Positions 7,223-15,208 of a stretch of 35,001 bases of DNA are shown piece by piece; the first letter of the stretch is position 1; each line of letters begins with the position of its first letter. A model generated the notes under the pieces. It was not told where the DNA came from and made no database searches. It was given only the letters and a program-made list of their open reading frames with translations. Source of the DNA: Acidimicrobiales bacterium (GTDB taxonomy: Bacteria; Actinomycetota; Acidimicrobiia; Acidimicrobiales; MedAcidi-G1); contig JAAZXC010000015.1 of the NCBI GenBank assembly GCA_014240365.1, positions 1 to 35,001 of the forward strand. The letters are read 5' to 3'. Made by a program: the position numbers and the translations under genes.

Positions 7223-7828
7223 TCACACCGTCAGGCTTAACGCCTCGGGTTCGATGCGAACCGAGAGGTCCCGGACGCGACCCATCACCTCACCGTCCAG
7301 GCGGACCGTGAGGGGTCTCTCGAAGGTCACCTGAACGGCCGGTAGCCGCCTGTAGCCGATGTCCGGGTGCGGCACATGGTCACCGCCTCGAAGGCGACGC
7401 CAGGCGGCTATCTGGGCAGCCGGTCGAAGGTTCCCGTCAAGGACGTCGAGGAGGCCATCGCCCGGATGGGCCTTTGGCGCAAGGTTCCAGGATCCGTGGT
7501 GCGCCGCATTGGCCGCCACCCACCAACGTCCGACGCCCCAGGCGGAGCGGGCCACCAGGTGAGCTGCGAACCAGTGGAGGCTTCCGTCGAGCAGCACGGA
7601 GCCGACATCGACCAGTACCCGGGTGCCGGTACCACCCGGCGCCGCATCACCCCGCCCGCCAAGGGTCCGGCAGAGGTCGCCTCCACGCAGCGCAACGTGG
7701 GGAATGGGCTCGTTGGCCCTCCTGGCGGTGGCGACCACGGATCGAAGCTCGGCATTGGTGGCGACCATGACCGCATCGTCGGGAATGGCGTCCCGGCCAC
7801 CCCAGTCCTGGCCCCTCTCCACCGTCAT
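7223..7828 (-). CDS. Diacylglycerol/lipid-kinase C-terminal domain protein without catalytic domain
   Basis: A 201-residue protein. Its last 75 residues match the C-terminal beta-sandwich of the YegS/diacylglycerol-kinase superfamily: Gly-Asp-Gly-Leu-Leu-Asp-Val, then a Pro-Asp-Ile-Gly-Tyr-Arg-Arg segment and Val-Arg-Leu-Asp-Gly-Glu. The N-terminal nucleotide-binding kinase domain with its Gly-Gly-Asp-Gly loop is not recognisable. Either the family here is only the C-terminal half, or the first half has diverged strongly. The ATG overlaps the stop of helY (ATGA at 7825-7828), so it is translationally coupled to helY. A catalytic role is unlikely from what can be seen; lipid binding is a guess. 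Confidence 0.7.
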   Translation of the reverse strand: MTVERGQDWGGRDAIPDDAVMVATNAELRSVVATARRANEPIPHVALRGGDLCRTLGGRGDAAPGGTGTRVLVDVGSVLLDGSLHWFAAHLVARSAWGVGRWWVAANAAHHGSWNLAPKAHPGDGLLDVLDGNLRPAAQIAAWRRLRGGDHVPHPDIGYRRLPAVQVTFERPLTVRLDGEVMGRVRDLSVRIEPEALSLTV

Positions 7829-10278
7829 TGACTCTCCCCGGTGTCCGGATCGACATCTACGGACGGTGCCCCGGCGGACATGGCGACCACACCACGGACC
7901 AGACGGACGCCGGCGACTTCGGCCACCCCGGCCAGTTCATCCGGTGCCACCTTTGAGATCTGTCGAAGGAGGTCGGCCACCAGGCGAACGTTGCGGACGA
8001 ACTCCCCGCCGACCATGTCGGGATCCAGGACCTCCTCGAGCTCGCCACCGCCGGCCCATGCGTGGATCACATGGGCGAACCCCGGATCGGGCAGCTGTGC
8101 CGGTTTCATGCCGAAGGCCGATTCCACCTCGGCGACCTCGGATGCCAGGCTCAGGATCGCTACGAAGCGTGATGGGAAGTCACCACCCAGACGAATCGTG
8201 GATGGATCTCCCGGGCCCCGCTTGCGGAACGTGAGGCTCGAAATCAGGGCGGCGAGCATCCCCGGCGAAAGGTCCTCCAGAAGGCCGGCTGCCATGACCT
8301 CCACCACCAGAAGATCGGCCTCGTTGTGGATAGCCGTAAGAGGCCGCCCTCTCGCCGTCAGCGTCCAGCCTTTGGCCAGCCCACGCTCCTCGAGAACATG
8401 CAGGGAGGCGTCCAGACGGTCCGTCAGGGCGCCGGCGGCCGGTTCATCGGCCAGACGTCCGAGGTTGCGTTCAAGGCGCGCCAGGCGGCGTCGAGCCCCC
8501 GAGTCATCATCGCCTTCCGTGGCGAATGGTCGCAGCCTTTTCATCGCAGCACGCCGGAACTCCGGCCGATCAGGAGAGAACGGCGCCGGCAACTCGACCT
8601 CCCCCACCTTCACCGGCAGGCGCACCAGATCACCCGGGTCCATGGTCGCCATGCGGCCGGCCTGGTCGAGGCTCTTGAGCCTCCGTCGCCCCCCGCTCCT
8701 GTGGGCGACGGAGAGGACCAGGTGGGCGAGGCCGTCGTCCAGGACCACCACTTCTCCCGGCCCGAGCGCTGTCGGCTGAACCGGCTCACCCTCGATGGAT
8801 CCGCGGTCCGCCAACTCTTCGCGGATGCGTGCTGCCTCCGCACGCATCTCGTCGGACCGTCGCTGGCGTTTCGCCACCTGTCGGTCCAGCTGGAGCTGTG
8901 CGAAGGACCGCGCCAGCAGGTCATCGGCCTGCGCCCGGCTTCGGCTCACGATCAGGTTCGCCACCATGTTGTAGGTGGGCCTGAAGGCCGAGCGGAGGAC
9001 GAAGTCTCTGCTGCCGGCAAGGCCGGAGACCTGATCGAACGGCACGAACGGGGACCAGCACACGATGGCGTGTCCCTCAGTGTCCATGCCGCGCCTTCCT
9101 GCACGGCCGGTGAGCTGGGTGAACTGGCCCGGCGTGAGAACCTCGTGGGTCTGCCCGGTGAACTTGGTCAACTTGTCGATTACGACGGACCGGGCCGGAA
9201 GGTTCACGCCCAGGGCGAGGGTCTCCGTGGCATAGACGATCTTCAGGAGGCCCATGGCGAAGAGTTCCTCCGTCACCTCCTTGAATATCGGAACCAGGCC
9301 CGCATGGTGCGACGCCACGCCGCATTCCAGGCCCTCGATCCAGCGCTGCACACCGAGGGCGTCGAGATCTGCGGCAGGCAGGCCGTCGAGTCGAGCCATC
9401 ACATGTTCGGAGACTGCCGCCGCCTCTGAGGTGTTGTTCAGGCGGATGCCGTCTCTCAGGACCCCATCACGGGCCTCATCGCATCCGGCCCTGCTGAAGA
9501 TGAAATGGATCGCCGGGAGCAGACCATGGGCGGTCAGCTCGCCGAGCACCTCGTCGCGCCGGGGCGTGACCCAGCGCGACCCACGACCCCGTCCACCACC
9601 CTGACCGCCTCCACGCTGGTTGTCGAAGCGTCGTCCATCCGTGTTGGGAGACCCTCCCCGGTGCGTCGCCAGGCGGTGCAGACGGCGCTGCCGTCCACGC
9701 TCGGCCACCAGGTAGTGGGTCCGCAGCTTCACCGGTCGTCTGGTCTCCACGACCACGTCGGTCGGGCCTCTCACAGCCGTCAGCCAGTCGCCGAGCTCGC
9801 TGGCGTTGGAGACCGTTGCGGAGAGAGCGACCATCCCAACCTCAGGTGTGAGGTTCAGGACGACCTCCTCCCAGACCGCTCCCCGGTACGGGTCCTCCAG
9901 GAAATGCACCTCGTCGAGCACCACCCAGCCGAGGTCAAGGGTGGCTGCCGAACCTGCGTAGAGCATGTTGCGGAGCACCTCGGTGGTCATAACGACCACC
10001 GGGGCATCCGGCAGCACCACCTGGTCACCGGTCATCAGCCCGACCCGATCGACCCCGAGACGTCGGCCCAGGTCCCGGAACTTCTGGTTCGAGAGGGCCT
10101 TGATCGGTGCCGTGTAGAAGGCCCTCTGCCCGCCGGCGAGTGCCCGGTCCACTGCGTGCTCGGCCACGACCGTCTTGCCGCTCGATGTCGGGGCCGCCAC
10201 CAGCACGGACCTTCCGGCATCCACCGCTGCCATCGCCTCGATCTGGAAAGGATCCAGCTCGAATGGCCGGTCGGCCAT
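7825..10278 (-). CDS. helY: HelY, Ski2/Mtr4-like DEVH-box RNA helicase
   Basis: 817 residues from the ATG at 10278, where TGATG overlaps the tatC stop. Walker A (Ala-Pro-Thr-Ser-Ser-Gly-Lys-Thr) ends at residue 36 and the DEVH box is at 122-125. A Ser-Ala-Thr motif III and Gln-Leu-Thr-Gly-Arg-Ala-Gly-Arg-Arg-Gly motif VI follow, and the C-terminal part fits the DSHCT region of exosome-type helicases. A Gly/Arg-rich insert lies between the two RecA domains, as an RGG-like loop. In Mycobacterium tuberculosis helY also directly follows tatC. It probably unwinds structured RNA during processing or decay, although bacterial HelY is poorly characterised. A longer frame reaching back to 10746 lies over tatC and is not used. 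Confidence 0.93.
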   Translation of the reverse strand: MADRPFELDPFQIEAMAAVDAGRSVLVAAPTSSGKTVVAEHAVDRALAGGQRAFYTAPIKALSNQKFRDLGRRLGVDRVGLMTGDQVVLPDAPVVVMTTEVLRNMLYAGSAATLDLGWVVLDEVHFLEDPYRGAVWEEVVLNLTPEVGMVALSATVSNASELGDWLTAVRGPTDVVVETRRPVKLRTHYLVAERGRQRRLHRLATHRGGSPNTDGRRFDNQRGGGQGGGRGRGSRWVTPRRDEVLGELTAHGLLPAIHFIFSRAGCDEARDGVLRDGIRLNNTSEAAAVSEHVMARLDGLPAADLDALGVQRWIEGLECGVASHHAGLVPIFKEVTEELFAMGLLKIVYATETLALGVNLPARSVVIDKLTKFTGQTHEVLTPGQFTQLTGRAGRRGMDTEGHAIVCWSPFVPFDQVSGLAGSRDFVLRSAFRPTYNMVANLIVSRSRAQADDLLARSFAQLQLDRQVAKRQRRSDEMRAEAARIREELADRGSIEGEPVQPTALGPGEVVVLDDGLAHLVLSVAHRSGGRRRLKSLDQAGRMATMDPGDLVRLPVKVGEVELPAPFSPDRPEFRRAAMKRLRPFATEGDDDSGARRRLARLERNLGRLADEPAAGALTDRLDASLHVLEERGLAKGWTLTARGRPLTAIHNEADLLVVEVMAAGLLEDLSPGMLAALISSLTFRKRGPGDPSTIRLGGDFPSRFVAILSLASEVAEVESAFGMKPAQLPDPGFAHVIHAWAGGGELEEVLDPDMVGGEFVRNVRLVADLLRQISKVAPDELAGVAEVAGVRLVRGVVAMSAGAPSVDVDPDTGESQ

Positions 10279-11021
10279 CACTGTGTGAGGGCCCGGCGGC
10301 TGCGTCGATCTCGGAGAAGGCCCAGGAGGATGGCCAACTCGTAGAACACCAGCATGGGCGCGGACATGATGAGGAGGGTGAAGGGATCCCCGCTGGGGGT
10401 GAGAACAGCCACGAGGGCCACGATTCCGACCACCGCATAGCGGCGCGTGCGCCGAAGCCCGGCAGGCGTGACCACCCCGACCAGCTGCAGGAACACGAGC
10501 ACCAGCGGGAACTGGAAGCCGATGCCGAAGGCCAGCATCATCTTGACGACGAAACCCAGATACTTCGACGGTGAGAACACGCTGACCAGGTCGGGCCCGC
10601 CGATTCCGATCAGGAAATCGAGGGCCCTTGGAATGCTCCAGTACGCCAGTCCGCAGCCCGTTGCGAACAGCAGGACACCGACCACGACGAAGGGGATCGC
10701 CCAGCGTCGCTCCCCCGTATGCAGACCCGGAGCAACGAAGCGCCATGAGTGCCAGAGAAGAACAGGCATGGCGAGGGCCACGCCTCCGTAGCCGGCCACC
10801 ATCATCCTGACACCGAAGGGCTCAAGGGGATCGGTGACGAGGAGCTCGCAGCCATCGCCGAAGGCATTCGTCCCGGAACCGCGGATCTGGCAGTAGGGCT
10901 CAAGGAGGAGGTCCAGGATCTGTGGGTAGAGGATCCAGCATGCGACCGTCCCGATCGCAATGGCCGCCACAGAGCGGATCAGGCGCCGCCGGAGTTCCTC
11001 CAGATGCTCGAGCAGGGGCAT
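10278..11021 (-). CDS. tatC: TatC, twin-arginine translocase receptor subunit
   Basis: A 247-residue polytopic membrane protein, the usual TatC length, starting at Met-Pro-Leu-Leu-Glu-His-Leu-Glu-Glu-Leu-Arg, the standard TatC N-terminus. Six hydrophobic segments can be traced. The conserved periplasmic and cytoplasmic features include the Phe-Val-Ala-Pro-Gly-Leu segment and Gln-Phe-Pro-Leu near the fourth/fifth helix. TatC binds the twin-arginine signal peptide and, with TatA/TatB, exports folded proteins. The gene starts 13 bases after tatA and its stop overlaps the helY start, so the three are one operon. A longer frame reaching 11156 would overlap tatA and lacks homology. Confidence 0.95.
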   Translation of the reverse strand: MPLLEHLEELRRRLIRSVAAIAIGTVACWILYPQILDLLLEPYCQIRGSGTNAFGDGCELLVTDPLEPFGVRMMVAGYGGVALAMPVLLWHSWRFVAPGLHTGERRWAIPFVVVGVLLFATGCGLAYWSIPRALDFLIGIGGPDLVSVFSPSKYLGFVVKMMLAFGIGFQFPLVLVFLQLVGVVTPAGLRRTRRYAVVGIVALVAVLTPSGDPFTLLIMSAPMLVFYELAILLGLLRDRRSRRALTQ

Positions 11022-11034
11022 GCGGGACCCGACC

Positions 11035-11298
11035 TCAGGCACCCTCAGGCTCCGCCGGCTCTTCAGTTTCCCCGGGAGGAGGTTCGACCACCCGTCGGCC
11101 CCGTTCCCGGGCAAGGGCCTCGATCGACGGGTCCTCGACCAGATCCCTGACCTCATCCTGGAAGGCGCCGGCCACGCGGCGCACCTCCCTGGTCATCGAA
11201 CCCACACGCCTGGCCACGACCGCCAGCCGGCTGGGGCCCAGGACCAGCAGGCCGAGCATCAGGAGGACCAGGACCTCGCCTCCACCCAGGTTGCCCAT
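11035..11298 (-). CDS. tatA: TatA/TatB-family translocase subunit
   Basis: 87 residues: a short N-terminus, one transmembrane helix at about residues 7-21, a hinge Leu-Gly-Pro, then an amphipathic helix with many Arg and a charged Pro/Glu-rich tail. This is the TatA/TatB layout. The Gly-Pro hinge rather than Phe-Gly leans towards TatB, but in actinobacteria this gene next to tatC is usually called tatA. The product forms or gates the export pore in the membrane. It lies between a small membrane-protein gene (9 bases upstream) and tatC (13 bases downstream). Confidence 0.9.
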   Translation of the reverse strand: MGNLGGGEVLVLLMLGLLVLGPSRLAVVARRVGSMTREVRRVAGAFQDEVRDLVEDPSIEALARERGRRVVEPPPGETEEPAEPEGA

Positions 11299-11307
11299 GC
11301 TGCCCGC

Positions 11308-11505
11308 CTATCGCTGTCCGGCCGGGTCGACGCCGAGGCGACGAGCCGATCGAACCAGGTCACCGATAGAGACGGACAACCGCCCTAGTCGAGAAAAGGA
11401 CTCCGCCGCCAGCACCAGCTCACGGGTAAGGAGAAGGGAGATGCGGGTAACGACAGCCACCGCTGCCACGAGCCCGAAGGCGACCAGGAGCCAGGCACCA
11501 TCCAC
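11308..11505 (-). CDS. Small single-pass membrane protein upstream of tatA
   Basis: A 65-residue frame starting at GTG 11505. It opens with a hydrophobic segment (residues about 4-25) and continues as an amphipathic helix rich in Arg, Leu and Ser. The layout echoes TatA itself, but I see no TatA hinge, so no function is assigned. The start is supported by TAGGCT 7 bases upstream, the same spacing seen at other starts here. TAG stop, 9 bases before tatA, so it would be the first gene of the tatA-tatC-helY operon. A longer frame extending to 11739 runs over the GDPD gene and is rejected. Confidence 0.6.
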   Translation of the reverse strand: MDGAWLLVAFGLVAAVAVVTRISLLLTRELVLAAESFSRLGRLSVSIGDLVRSARRLGVDPAGQR

Positions 11506-11512
11506 GATGCCG

Positions 11513-11518
11513 AGCCTA
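11513..11518 (-). promoter_or_regulatory. Putative -10 box (TAGGCT) for the tat-helY operon
   Basis: TAGGCT on the minus strand ends 7 bases before the GTG at 11505. It lies between the divergent GDPD gene and the small membrane protein, and would drive a leaderless operon mRNA. Confidence 0.5.
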
Positions 11519-11565
11519 GGCCGGTCGCCTCGTTCGACGGCCAGGAGGACGGGCAGACTGGGCAG

Positions 11566-12282
11566 GTGTCTGTTGCCGACCAGAATCCCTACGACCCGAT
11601 CCTCTTCGCTCAGCGATATGGTCGTGTGCCGGCGACCCACAACTCTCTCGAGGCGTTCGAGATCGCACTCAAGATGGGCGCCACCGGTCTCGAGAGCAAC
11701 GTGTGGTGTACCGCTGATGGCGTCCCGGTCCTTCACCATGATCGACGGGTCGGTTCCCTCATCAGGCGTCGACCTATCGACTCGCTGTCACGGGAACGGC
11801 TTCCGGACACCGTCTCCTCGCTGGAGGACCTCTGCCGGCGAATAGATGCCGGCGTTGCCCTCTCCCTGAATATCAGGGAGAGCACTGCGGTCCAGGCGGT
11901 ACTTGAGGTGGCCCGTAGGCACGGGATCGTCCGGTCGCTCTGGCTGTGCCACACCGACCGGAGTGTCCTCGCCGACATCCGGGAAACCGACAGGGACGTC
12001 ACCCTGGTCCACTCCACCCGAATCGAGCGGATCGACGAAGGACCCGAGAGGATGGCGGCGGACCTTTCGGGCATGGCCGTACATGCTGTGAAGCTGCCGG
12101 AACAGGACTGGACCGCTGGTCTGGTTGCCCTCTTCCGCCGCTTCGGCCTCCGCTGCCTCGGCTGTGACGCCCAGCACCCCCGGCAGGTCGACCGCCTCAT
12201 CGCCTTGAGGCTGGATGGGATCTACGGAGGCCGCGTGGATCGACTCACCGATGGACTCGCCAGACGTCGGTCCGGTAGCTGA
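11566..12282 (+). CDS. GDPD-like protein with altered catalytic residues
   Basis: 238 residues with the TIM-barrel pattern of glycerophosphodiester phosphodiesterases: an N-terminal strand, Ser-Leu-Glu-Ala-Phe (normally in Glu-Asn-Thr-Leu-x-Ala-Phe), then Gly-Ala-Thr-Gly-Leu-Glu and Asp-Gly-Val-Pro-Val-Leu-His-His-Asp. The family motif is His-Arg, Glu-x-Asp, His. Here the first His is Gln16 (Gln-Arg) and the Glu-x-Asp is Glu43-Ser-Asn45, while the last His (57/58) is kept. Hydrolysis of glycerophosphodiesters may therefore be weak, altered or absent. The gene lies alone on plus between lepB (convergent, 9 bases) and the tat operon (divergent). The GTG start has no close Shine-Dalgarno. Confidence 0.8.
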   Translation: MSVADQNPYDPILFAQRYGRVPATHNSLEAFEIALKMGATGLESNVWCTADGVPVLHHDRRVGSLIRRRPIDSLSRERLPDTVSSLEDLCRRIDAGVALSLNIRESTAVQAVLEVARRHGIVRSLWLCHTDRSVLADIRETDRDVTLVHSTRIERIDEGPERMAADLSGMAVHAVKLPEQDWTAGLVALFRRFGLRCLGCDAQHPRQVDRLIALRLDGIYGGRVDRLTDGLARRRSGS

Positions 12283-12291
12283 GCGTTCCGG

Positions 12292-13245
12292 TCAGAGCCG
12301 GTCGAGCGCTCCAAGCGGCCAGACCCGTACGAAGGCACGGCCGACGATCGACTCGACCGGAACCGGTCCGAAGAAGCGACTGTCCCTCGAGTTGGAGCGG
12401 TTGTCGCCCATCAAGAAGACGTGGCCATCCGGGACGGTGCACGCCCCGACCTCCGGCTCGGCACACCACGGCACCGTTCCGAAGTCAGCCGTTCCCTCCT
12501 GGAATGGAAGATAGGGCTCGATCAGGAGGCCACCGCTTATGAGTAGGCGACCGTCCTGGGCAGTCACCCTCTCGCCCGGCAGGCCGATCACCCTCTTGAT
12601 CAGGTCCTCGCCCCCGGTGTTGGACCCCGGTGGTGCCCGAAAGACCACCAGGTCTCCCCTGTTCACGTCATGGATCCGGTAACTCACCTTGTTGACGAGG
12701 ATCCGGTCACCGGACCAGAGCGTCGGCTCCATGGACGGCGACGGAATGTAGAAGGCCTGGAACAGGAATGTCCTCACGACGAGCGCAAGCACGAGGGCGC
12801 CGACAAGTACCGACCCCCACTCGATCACCGTTCGCCTGGCCGAGACGGCCCGGCCCGGGATCCCCAGATCGACCTCCTGACGCACCCCGATGGCCTCGCC
12901 GGACGGGACCGGCGTAGTGGGAGGACCAGTCCACTGTGGGGCTGCCGGGAGGTCGAAGGTTCCCTCAAGCGGTCCGGCCACGAAGGGTGTCCGGCCGGTC
13001 AGGTCAGAGCGGGTCACGATCGGGCCCCTGACCGCCGGAGACTTCAGTGCGTCGGACGGCGGGTCCTGGGCCGGCGGGATCCCAGCGACGGTTTCGCCCG
13101 TCGGGTGCGGATCGGTCGCCTCGCCGTCTGATCGGGCTCTGGCACGGGCCAGAAGGCCATCGGTCCAGGCCATTGCCTCCAAATCGTCTGGTTCGGATCG
13201 ACCCGCTCCCAGAACCTCGTCGCCGTCTGGGGTCTCGTCCGTCAC
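12292..13245 (-). CDS. lepB: Signal peptidase I with long N-terminal extension
   Basis: 317 residues. The first about 138 are a polar, Pro/Asp/Arg-rich cytoplasmic extension, followed by one membrane helix at about 141-160. The catalytic Ser171 sits in Ile-Pro-Ser-Pro-Ser-Met-Glu-Pro-Thr, and the general base Lys217 in Leu-Ile-Lys-Arg-Val-Ile-Gly-Leu-Pro-Gly. Box E (Gly-Asp-Asn-Arg-x-Asn-Ser-x-Asp-Ser-Arg) is near the C-terminus. The enzyme removes signal peptides of exported proteins on the outer face of the membrane. The GTG start has TAGGTT 6 bases upstream, so it can be transcribed separately from pafC, which ends 44 bases upstream. It sits close to the tat genes but on the other side of the GDPD gene. 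Confidence 0.95.
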   Translation of the reverse strand: MTDETPDGDEVLGAGRSEPDDLEAMAWTDGLLARARARSDGEATDPHPTGETVAGIPPAQDPPSDALKSPAVRGPIVTRSDLTGRTPFVAGPLEGTFDLPAAPQWTGPPTTPVPSGEAIGVRQEVDLGIPGRAVSARRTVIEWGSVLVGALVLALVVRTFLFQAFYIPSPSMEPTLWSGDRILVNKVSYRIHDVNRGDLVVFRAPPGSNTGGEDLIKRVIGLPGERVTAQDGRLLISGGLLIEPYLPFQEGTADFGTVPWCAEPEVGACTVPDGHVFLMGDNRSNSRDSRFFGPVPVESIVGRAFVRVWPLGALDRL

Positions 13246-13251
13246 GGGCAG

Positions 13252-13257
13252 AACCTA
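13252..13257 (-). promoter_or_regulatory. Putative -10 box (TAGGTT) for lepB
   Basis: On the minus strand TAGGTT ends 6 bases before the GTG start of lepB, in the 44-base gap after pafC. No Shine-Dalgarno is visible. Confidence 0.5.
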
Positions 13258-13289
13258 GCCGTCCGACTCCCGATGGCGGTGGCGCCACA

Positions 13290-14240
13290 TCAGCGGTACC
13301 GCTCCAGGACACGTCGTGCTGCTGCGGCACGGAGGTCATACCCGAGGCCCGGCGGAGCAGACACCACCACGGCATCTTGTCCGAGCCTCAGCAGGAGTCG
13401 TTCGAGCCACCGTTCAGCGGTGACCGGCAGGGTCACCCGCAGCCGGCCATCGGGCTCCATCACGAGTCCGGTATGTGGGTACTGGTCCACCACCCAGCGC
13501 ACTCCGGGGTCCAGGAGCAACGTCACCTCGGGAAGGCTCCCATCCAGGGGGATACCGTCCATGGCCTCGGCCACGTCATCAGGCGGTTGGAACACGTCAG
13601 AGGTCAGGACAGCCTGCCGTATCCGGTCAAGCCGAAAGACCCGTGGGCCTCCAGCGAGACGGCAGTGGGCCATCAGGTACCAGAAACCGTCGTAGAGGCA
13701 GCGATGCGGCTCGACCACCCGGCTGGTCTCCACATCACGTCCGTAGGAGTAGTAGTCGATATCTATGCAGCGCCCCGATCCGATGCCGTCGCGGATCACC
13801 TGGAGGACCGGTTCGTCGCCGGCGGTGAGCCGGATCTGCACGGCCTCGGCGTCCGAGCCCCTCGTGCCTGCCAACTTGGCGACCGCCCGCTCCAGGGGCC
13901 CCAGCTCGTCCTCGTCGAGGAGGGCCGCAACGGATCGGCCGGCTGCGACCAGCGCCGCCAGGTTGGCCGGGTCCATCCGCATCGGCTTGTCCAGAAGGTC
14001 GTTTCGGTCCACACGGATCCGGTCCTCGGTCACGAGGATCTCAAATACCAGGAAGCTCTGGTAGGGATCGGCCGACACGAAGTTCACGACATCGGTGAGG
14101 TCCCGCACGAGGTCGGCCGCTGGGTAGTCGAACCTCTCGGCCACCTCAGCTATGTCCGCACCGGATGGATGGTTCTGTTCCAGCCAGGGGATCAGGGAAA
14201 GAAGCCGGTGGACACGGTCTGCGGCTGCCGGACCGCTCAT
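13290..14240 (-). CDS. pafC: PafC, WYL-domain transcriptional regulator
   Basis: 316 residues: an N-terminal helix-turn-helix-like region (about 1-70), then a WYL domain (about 150-240) with the signature Phe-Trp-Tyr-Leu-Met-Ala-His, and a C-terminal extension. In mycobacteria PafB and PafC form a heteromeric activator of the LexA-independent DNA-damage response. They lie beside pafA but are not needed for pupylation. The ATG overlaps the stop of pafB (ATGA at 14237-14240), so pafC translation is coupled to pafB. That matters because pafB carries an early stop. pafC itself has no defect that I can see. Confidence 0.92.
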   Translation of the reverse strand: MSGPAAADRVHRLLSLIPWLEQNHPSGADIAEVAERFDYPAADLVRDLTDVVNFVSADPYQSFLVFEILVTEDRIRVDRNDLLDKPMRMDPANLAALVAAGRSVAALLDEDELGPLERAVAKLAGTRGSDAEAVQIRLTAGDEPVLQVIRDGIGSGRCIDIDYYSYGRDVETSRVVEPHRCLYDGFWYLMAHCRLAGGPRVFRLDRIRQAVLTSDVFQPPDDVAEAMDGIPLDGSLPEVTLLLDPGVRWVVDQYPHTGLVMEPDGRLRVTLPVTAERWLERLLLRLGQDAVVVSAPPGLGYDLRAAAARRVLERYR

Positions 14241-15169
14241 GCCAGTGCCTCCAGCCAGGCGACCATCTCGTCACGGAACCAGGCCGGTTCGAGCACCTCG
14301 GCCCCGTCCAGGAACGTCAACACGAAGGACCGGAAGGCGTCCGGTTCGCGAACCAGCTCCTGCACGATGATGGATCCGTCTTCGCATCGCTCAATGACCT
14401 CGGCGGATCGGAGGAAGCCCGTCAGCCAGGTGACGTGGCGTTCGTCCACCAGGAGCCTGAACGGCACCGGCTGTGAGTCCCCGAACTGCCAGGCATGGTC
14501 CTCGCGAACCTCGGTCGGGTCGGTCGGTGCCTCAATGCGCTCATCGCCCACATCCACGCCGGACTCGAACCGGTCGCACCTGTACTGGCGTCCGGCCAGC
14601 CGCTTCCTGTCCCTGCCGGAAAGCTGCCAGTGCCCTTTCGTGAAGACCAGTCGGTGCGGCTCTACGGTCCGACGCTCGCCCTTGTAGACGAAGGACACCA
14701 CCAGTCCTCCGGTCACAGCACGCATCAGGTCCCTTACGACCGAATCCCCGGGAACCTCCGCCAGGGGCCTGGCCCGGTCCAGGTCACCATGTCCCCCAGT
14801 CCCACCAAGCATCCAGATGGGCACGTCCGGTGCAGCCTCATCGAAACCGACCATCGCCGATGCGAGCGCCAGGCTGGCGAGTTCATCAGGATCAAGTGCC
14901 GGCAGATCGGCTTCCATCTCCGATCGGTGGATCCGGTAGCCGGTCCGGGCGCCATCTGACCCGGGCACGCCCTCCAGAACGATCGGCAGGCCCAGACGCC
15001 GAAGGTCGTCCTTGTCCCGCTCGAAGGTCCGTCGGAACGACTCGTCGTCGTCGGCGTAGGCGCCGGGCGGTAGGGCCTCCCGGATCTACCGACGCGACAA
15101 GGGTCGCTGCGCCTCGAGCAGCAGGGCGACCAGGTCCAGGAGTCGCTCCAGCTTCTTCATCGCCGCCAT
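14237..15169 (-). pseudogene. pafB: pafB, WYL-domain regulator interrupted by an in-frame amber codon
   Basis: From the ATG at 15169 the frame reads a normal PafB start (Met-Ala-Ala-Met-Lys-Lys-Leu-Glu-Arg-Leu, helix-turn-helix), then meets TAG at codon 28 (15086-15088). It continues in the same frame with Ile-Arg-Glu-Ala-Leu and a PafB-typical Phe-Glu-Arg-Asp-Lys-Asp-Asp-Leu-Arg-Arg-Leu-Gly segment to the WYL domain and a TGA at 14237. With one sense codon in place of TAG it would encode 310 residues. M. tuberculosis PafB has Lys at the matching place. Terminating at TAG gives a 27-residue peptide. Restarting downstream, for example at GTG 14968, removes the DNA-binding region. Nothing else in the gene looks damaged. 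Real nonsense mutation, readthrough and sequence error are all possible. Confidence 0.88.
15086..15088 (-). other. pafB: In-frame amber codon in pafB (codon 28)
   Basis: TAG on the minus strand, between Leu-Ser-Arg-Arg and Ile-Arg-Glu-Ala-Leu. Both flanks are in the same frame and both match PafB, so this is a single-codon interruption, not a frameshift or a misplaced start. Confidence 0.9.
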
Positions 15170-15175
15170 GGCGGC

Positions 15176-15181
15176 ACTCTA
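15176..15181 (-). promoter_or_regulatory. Putative -10 box (TAGAGT) for pafB-pafC
   Basis: TAGAGT ends 6 bases before the pafB ATG at 15169, in the short gap after pafA. It suggests a leaderless pafBC transcript independent of the proteasome operon. Confidence 0.5.
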
Positions 15182-15208
15182 TGTTGGAGTCGGGAAGCGG
15201 CACGGGCC

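Noticed and set aside
10279-10746. N-terminal extension of helY making a 973-residue frame
   Set aside because: It overlaps tatC completely, is rich in Pro, Arg and His as shadow frames are, and the conserved helicase start lies at the ATG at 10278 with TGATG coupling.
11022-11156. 45-residue N-terminal extension of tatC
   Set aside because: It overlaps tatA in another frame. The standard TatC N-terminus begins at 11021.
11506-11739. Extension of the small membrane protein frame upstream of 11505
   Set aside because: It runs antisense over the GDPD gene. The hydrophobic protein and its TAGGCT box place the start at 11505.
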